From Xiphydria camelus (Eukaryota; Arthropoda; Insecta; Hymenoptera; Xiphydriidae), in the NCBI GenBank assembly GCA_963678675.1, contig OY783199.1, forward strand, positions 21,514,909-21,578,908: DNA of 64,000 bases, given 5' to 3'. Position 1 is the first letter of the stretch. Every line of letters begins with the position of its first letter. Both the position numbers and the translations under genes were made by a program. The notes beneath the pieces were generated by a model. That model had not been told where the DNA came from, searched no databases, and saw nothing but the letters and a program-made list of their open reading frames with translations. This document shows positions 59,151 to 64,000 of this stretch, one piece after another.

Positions 59151-59760
59151 GAGAGTTTGGTCAGTTAAACATTTTTTAACAGAAGTATTCACGAAGGTGA
59201 GGTTCACGGAGGTGAGAAATTTTGATAATTTCCATTACACAGTAAAGCATTTTGAGGTTATCAAAAGTACGCGTGGTGTTAAAGAAACTTGTAGATGTGT
59301 TCTACTTATCTCCAGGTCAACAAGCAAATTAAATAAATAATGTCTTCTTATAATGTACTAACGGAGATGAGAAATGATCTTGAACAAATATCTTTTCTTA
59401 CCTATTTTATGAAATTGTCACAAGCCACTTCAAGATTTACCAATGATCTTAACATTACTGAATCGTCAATACGTATAAATCGATACCTTCGCACATCCTG
59501 AATAGATGGAGCAGTATTTACGAGATTTATAATATTTTAAGGAGAAAGTAACGGAGGTGAGATTGTTTTGGCGGGCAAGACGAGTTTGTAAAATTCTTTA
59601 ATTTTCATGAAGATTGAAGAAAAAACTTTTGAGTGATTGCAATTAAACATTATTCTACTTACTTTATAAGTATCCTAAAATTGATAATTGGTTTTCAGTT
59701 TTCTGTAATACATATAACAGTGTTGACTTCTGTATGAGGGGACGGTTCGCGGAGGTGAGA
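58879..59760. repeat. Six dispersed copies of CACGGAGGTGAGA
   Basis: Copies or near-copies at 58879-58891, 59190-59201 (CACGAAGGTGAG), 59205-59217, 59360-59372 (AACGGAGATGAGA), 59550-59562 and 59748-59760, all on the same strand, with irregular spacing of 15-311 bases and otherwise unrelated AT-rich sequence between them. No element borders found. Confidence 0.8.
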
Positions 59761-59769
59761 TTTCACCCT

Positions 59770-60701
59770 CCGTTGGTAGGTTAAAAAATGAAAAAAAAAG
59801 GATTTAAAAATTTCAAAGTATATTATGGCTTAATACAGTTCAATATATATATATGTAGCTTTGCTGTTATTTACTCTAAGCCGAACGATGATTGCGTAAT
59901 TTGTAACGGACAAGGAAGGTCTGCTTTTCGTGAGAATGGCCAATTTATCTCAAATAAATATTTCCATTAGGTTCGTATTCAATTAGACCTTTTCCCTCAG
60001 AGCACTACTTGTTAGTTCTCCCAAGGAAAAACGCTGTTAGTTTGTTACATTTTCACTTTCCCTTCGAGTATAACGTGTTACGTGAATGGCGCGCAATTTG
60101 CACTTTTCTTTTAACTACAATACATCAGAGTAAAATCAAAATAACCCGCACCTCATCGATTATCTTACCAGGACTAAGGCTTAGCTCGCCAGTTTTTTGT
60201 AACGCAAATGTATAACGTTTACACACTCCCATTGGACACGTTAGTGTATCCATTATTGGTTCCTAATTATCCGCCTTAATTGGATCGTTCCTAAAGTCCC
60301 GAAGCCATTCTAATTATACACACTTACAACAGCTGTTGTGATGGTCACCTTCAAGCTAAGGCGTGACACGATTTTAAAGGCCCTTTCAACCGCGGTCGTG
60401 GCGGTCGACTAATTTCTGCAGGCTCAGTCCCTCTATGAGAGAACATTTCCACTTGCTCGAAGCATTCGTGGTGCCTAGCGAGCGTGACGAAGCGTTAAAG
60501 TCCTTTGTTAGATAAAAAGAATGGAGAAAAAAGAATAGGGTTCTAATTTCCATCCTTCGACTGATTAACTCCTTACGTTTCATCATTTTCATTGTGCAGT
60601 GGGTTTAATTACCGCAACGATAGCTTCCACGTTCTGATATTTAATGAAAATATATCCAGGGACGGCTTTCGAATCGTTTTGCAGTAACCCTTTTCAAGGC
60701 T
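59770..60701. other. No gene seen
   Basis: Short frames only; nothing recognised. Confidence 0.5.
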
Positions 60702-60705
60702 TTAA

Positions 60706-62123
60706 GGATGTACAGAAGGTATAATCCGGTACCACGGATGAGGGGTGACGCGGAGTGACTTTATCGATAGTCTTTTCACTTCCCCATCAACCCGCATTCC
60801 TGTCGCTAGGTCCATTGTTTACCATTTTCGTTTATATTTTTTATCGCCACTTATAAACAGCTTTGTAAAAGTTTTTCATTTTTAGCATAGACACTTATAA
60901 ATATATATTCTAGATTATATTAATTTTTCACCAGATTCTTAGATTTGTGTCTGTTAGAGGGGAACATATTAGGAGGTTGCATTGAAAGCCGCTGTTTTCC
61001 TGCAGATGGCTTTAACTAATTATGTCGTGCGCAGCGACTAATGCTTCTTGTATCACTCTAAATTATGGATATTCCTCATTAAGATTCAGTCATTAAACTG
61101 CCATTTTTCGTTAATATAAGTCTATATCTATAATCGAAGAAAATGGAACGCGATAAGTTGTTTTTTCGATGTATACTTCTACACTACTTTGATTTTTTTT
61201 TAATGCTGCTGCAACTCATCAGTTACTTGTGGAAACTTATGCTGAATGTGCTCCATCAGAAACAGTATGTAGAGACTGGTTCCGTCGCTTCAAAAGTGGA
61301 AACTGTTATGTTCATGACAAACAACGGCTAGGTCAAATAAATAAGTTCGAAAATGAACAACTGCAACATCTACGGTCACAAAACAATGCTTTCAATTTGG
61401 TGGGATATGTGGAAGGTGTCGTTTATTATGAGCTGTTGAAACCGAATGAATCAATTACCGCCGAACGTTATCAACAACAATTGAAGCGTTTAAATGATAA
61501 TTTGATGCAAAAATGATCATCAATTGCATGAAATCGCCGAAAAGTCATTCTTCTTCACAACAACGTTCGGCCTCATGTTGCTAGAGCCGTGAAAGAAACA
61601 TTGACGGAGCTCGAATGCGAAGTTCTCCTGCACCTAGCGTATTCTCCAGACCCGGATCCGAGTTATTATCATTCATTTAGATCGATGTGCAACACGACTT
61701 GGAAAATACACTCTTCCATAATTACCAAGAAGTCAAAAATTGGATTGCTAAGTCGATTAGCTCAAAAAGTAGACAAATCTTTCGTCGCGGAATTCAACTT
61801 CTGCCAGAAAAGTGGGAAATGTTATAACTTCTGAATATGCAAATATTTCGATTGAGGTATTCACGTATTTTATTACTACAAAATGTTTTTGAAACAAGAA
61901 AAAACAGAGGCTTTTAATGCAATCCTCTAATAAAAACCACTTTTCTTATAGCGCTTATCAGAAGCTCCCATGCATAAGAACTCAATTTCAAATGTACTTT
62001 TCTCGAAAACGATGTAATTTTTTTTTGAAATATCGTATATGGATTTTTTATAACTATACATATGTACATCTTGTAATAATTTCAGCAATTTCTTTGTGAT
62101 TTGAAGTCATTACCAGTATATCC
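60706..62123 (+). mobile_element. TTAA-flanked 454-bp element (GGATGTAC), copy 2, split by a mariner
   Basis: Bounded by TTAA (60702-60705, 62124-62127), ends GGATGTAC and GTATATCC. Aligned in inverse with 28545..29592 on both sides of the inserted mariner: 60706..60968 and 61931..62123. Net length 454 bases without the mariner and one TA, matching copy 1. Non-coding. Confidence 0.9.
60969..61930 (+). mobile_element. Deleted mariner transposon with mutated catalytic site
   Basis: Ends TTAGGAGGTTGCATTGAAAG and, from the right, TTAGAGGATTGCATTAAAAG; TA is duplicated at both sides, and the empty site is preserved in the copy at 28545 (near 28733). Coding relics on the plus strand: AECAPSETVCRDWFRRFKSG and KFENEQLQ (helix-turn-helix linker), a deletion, then GVVYYELLKPNESITAERYQ, a broken LHNNVRPHVARAVKETLTEL, then YSPDPDPSYYHSF. 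The second and third catalytic aspartates of the D34D motif read N and Y; spacing is still 34. Several frame changes. 962 bp against about 1.3 kb for a full element; inactive. Confidence 0.93.
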
Positions 62124-62127
62124 TTAA

Positions 62128-64000
62128 GTGAAACATTCTTTTTCCACCGAATCAATTATTCCATATCTATTCTACAAATTCATATATAGGCGATTTTTTA
62201 AAACCTGAGTTCTGATATCACACTTTCGGCTACATTATTTTTTATTTTTGTGTTAAACGTAATATATTTTTACAATTTTCCCCTCATTTAAATTTTCCAA
62301 GTGGTTTTCTTAAATTAAATACAGATCGGCAGTTAAATTAGGAATCCGTAATTCTCCGTTAATTTTCTGTGGTTCTCACTCTCGTGTAAATATAATTTCC
62401 TTATCAGATTTGAGATACGTTAAAGTTTCTGTCGGAGCTAAAATTTTAATTAAGCGTCTGATACCTATCTAATAGTTTGAATCAAAATCCGTCTACTAGG
62501 AAAATCAATATCTTTATGTCGTATAATACACATTAAGGTGAATATGAACCATATATTATAATTATAAACAATGTTCATAAACCAGTAGCAGTCCGCTTAT
62601 CTTTTATTTCATTATTCAATCCTAATCGTCGCCTCGTTATCTTTGCTATAGCTCGATCTCATTTAAAAATTGATTCGAATAGATAATTTACCTCATTTTT
62701 TTTAGAGCAAATTGCCGTGTTCCTTCCTCCGTATGGGAAATTACCCCAAAAAATCTGTCGACAAAGTGAAATTAAATTTGGAGCGTGACGATAATCTGGA
62801 TTATCGGACGAATATTTCATTCCAAATAATTTCGTTCGAATGGCTACGTTCACGCGTGATTTCGGCTACATCAAATTTGACAATGGTATACAGCGATAAT
62901 TCGGGACTCCGTTTCGACGGGATTTAATAACGGTCGCGCGTCATTGCCCGTCGATCCGTTTACATTAACCATGAATCAAACAGCCCGACGATTTTCCGCT
63001 CGCGCTTTGAATTTCGCGCAACAAATGGAATAGTGGGTTTTTCGCCCCGGCCAGAGGTCACTCCATATATCTCCATAATCGAGGGATTTCCGGGAAACGT
63101 ACAATCGGTTTTCCGGCCCCGCGTTTCCTCCATCTCCCTCGGAATCTACCTAATTACACCGACTCGCGAGAGCAGAATTCGTGCCCGCGCGCGCGCGCGA
63201 CTCTTCGAGCGGGGGCTCTCAGCCCTCCCGCCCCCATTGCCGCCCACAAAAAACCGCCAAACAGCCACGCGTGTATCCGCGCGGCGAACTTCCGCGCCAA
63301 CTTCGCGATACGTGGTATAAGCGCGCGCGCTCCACCTACACGGAGGGATGTTAAGCGCTCGCCGGAGGGAGAAACTTGGCGCGCAAGTTTTCCTTCGGCG
63401 GCGAATTTTCGACGTCGCGGCCAGATACACCCGGCGCGCTTTCGTGGTACGAGCTTGCACGCGGTACATACATACACATATGTGTACATCCATCCATGCA
63501 TGCGTGCGTAGAGTGAGAGAGGCGAGGTATACATTCGGTCGACCGCATAAATACGCGCGGGCGAACACGTCGAAGCGTCGGCGAGACGACGAATATTAAT
63601 TAGTTGATTACTCGGCCGCGATTCGATTCTGCTGTTAGCTCTTGTAGCTCGCGGTGTGTGTGTGTGTGTGTGTGTGAGTGTGTACGGCGTCGGGGAGAGT
63701 CGTCGCGTACAACGCGCATTCCGTCCGCCGCGTGTTATCGATCGCGACCATCTCCCGCAGTTCAGTATTTTCTTTAACCACAACTTGTCCTTTTTCTCGG
63801 CGGTACGTGACGCGACGCGTCGGTTATAGATTTGCATCTAGATTCGCCGCCGCGCCACCGACGCGCGATGCGTCGTTATACAAAGTAGATGGATGGCTGA
63901 TCTGGTAGGACGTAGGTAGATCTTCGAGTCGAAATGTCAGACCTACTCTTTTAGGCTTATAAGGTGAAACACCCAAAGGTTGACAGGGTGCTGAAGGTTT
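62128..64000. other. No gene seen; GC-rich block 62.9-63.9 kb
   Basis: AT-rich to 62900, then CpG-rich. Overlapping frames up to 227 codons on the minus strand are arginine- and threonine-rich with no recognisable domain, and pass through a GT microsatellite, so chance frames are likely. A GC dinucleotide run lies near 63187-63201. Confidence 0.45.
63653..63676. repeat. GT microsatellite
   Basis: About 12 uninterrupted GT units. Confidence 0.9.

Noticed and set aside
63154..63837. 227-codon minus-strand frame
   Set aside because: Reads through a GT microsatellite (giving a TH repeat) and CpG-rich sequence; no domain.

Overview
The window is animal nuclear DNA, most probably from an insect of the order Hymenoptera, and an ant is a reasonable guess. 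The reasons are a clan-3 cytochrome P450 of the CYP9 type, mariner relics of insect type, no operon-like gene packing, and a mosaic of AT-rich stretches with GC-rich, CpG-rich blocks. The species assignment is inference.

Only one intact protein gene is supported: a complete, uninterrupted CYP9-like cytochrome P450 on the minus strand (3838..5355, 505 aa). The first 38 bases of the window are the 5' end of a second, nearly identical P450 on the same strand. The two genes share about 1.5 kb of upstream sequence (39..1535 and 5356..7735), so this is a recent tandem duplication. An 893-bp transposon (5682..6574) sits in the upstream region of the complete copy only; the other copy preserves its empty TA target site.

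The remaining ~56 kb is gene-poor and rich in mobile-element relics. Recognisable coding relics are a degenerate THAP domain (15502..15774), an internally deleted DD41D mariner-like element (19769..20501), a mariner-like foldback carrying a transposase tail (37311..38185), a LINE reverse-transcriptase tail (38300..38804), a coiled-coil relic (58878..59150) and a deleted mariner with two catalytic residues lost (60969..61930). There are also about thirty non-autonomous inverted-repeat elements. They fall into TTAA-flanked groups (8054, 11143, 14566, 15081, 28545, 31295, 35888, 44583, 47278, 60706) and TA-flanked groups (5682, 9958, 22100, 28168, 28937, 36883, 37311, 38805, 41560, 43003, 43631, 48349, 54549, 57983).

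Several insertions are nested and can be ordered, because an empty copy of the host repeat lies elsewhere in the same window. The best case is a 454-bp TTAA element present twice (28545..29592 and 60706..62123), each copy split by a different later insertion. GC-rich blocks near 13.1-13.7, 17.8-18.5, 20.5-21.8, 24.0-24.6, 26.0-27.1, 29.7-30.7, 33.3-34.0, 42.2-42.7, 44.0-44.6, 45.2-46.0, 47.6-48.1, 49.3-50.2, 52.4-53.2 and 63.0-63.9 kb contain chance open frames but no recognised protein. They may be unique host sequence such as intronic or regulatory DNA. No tRNA, rRNA or CRISPR array was seen.
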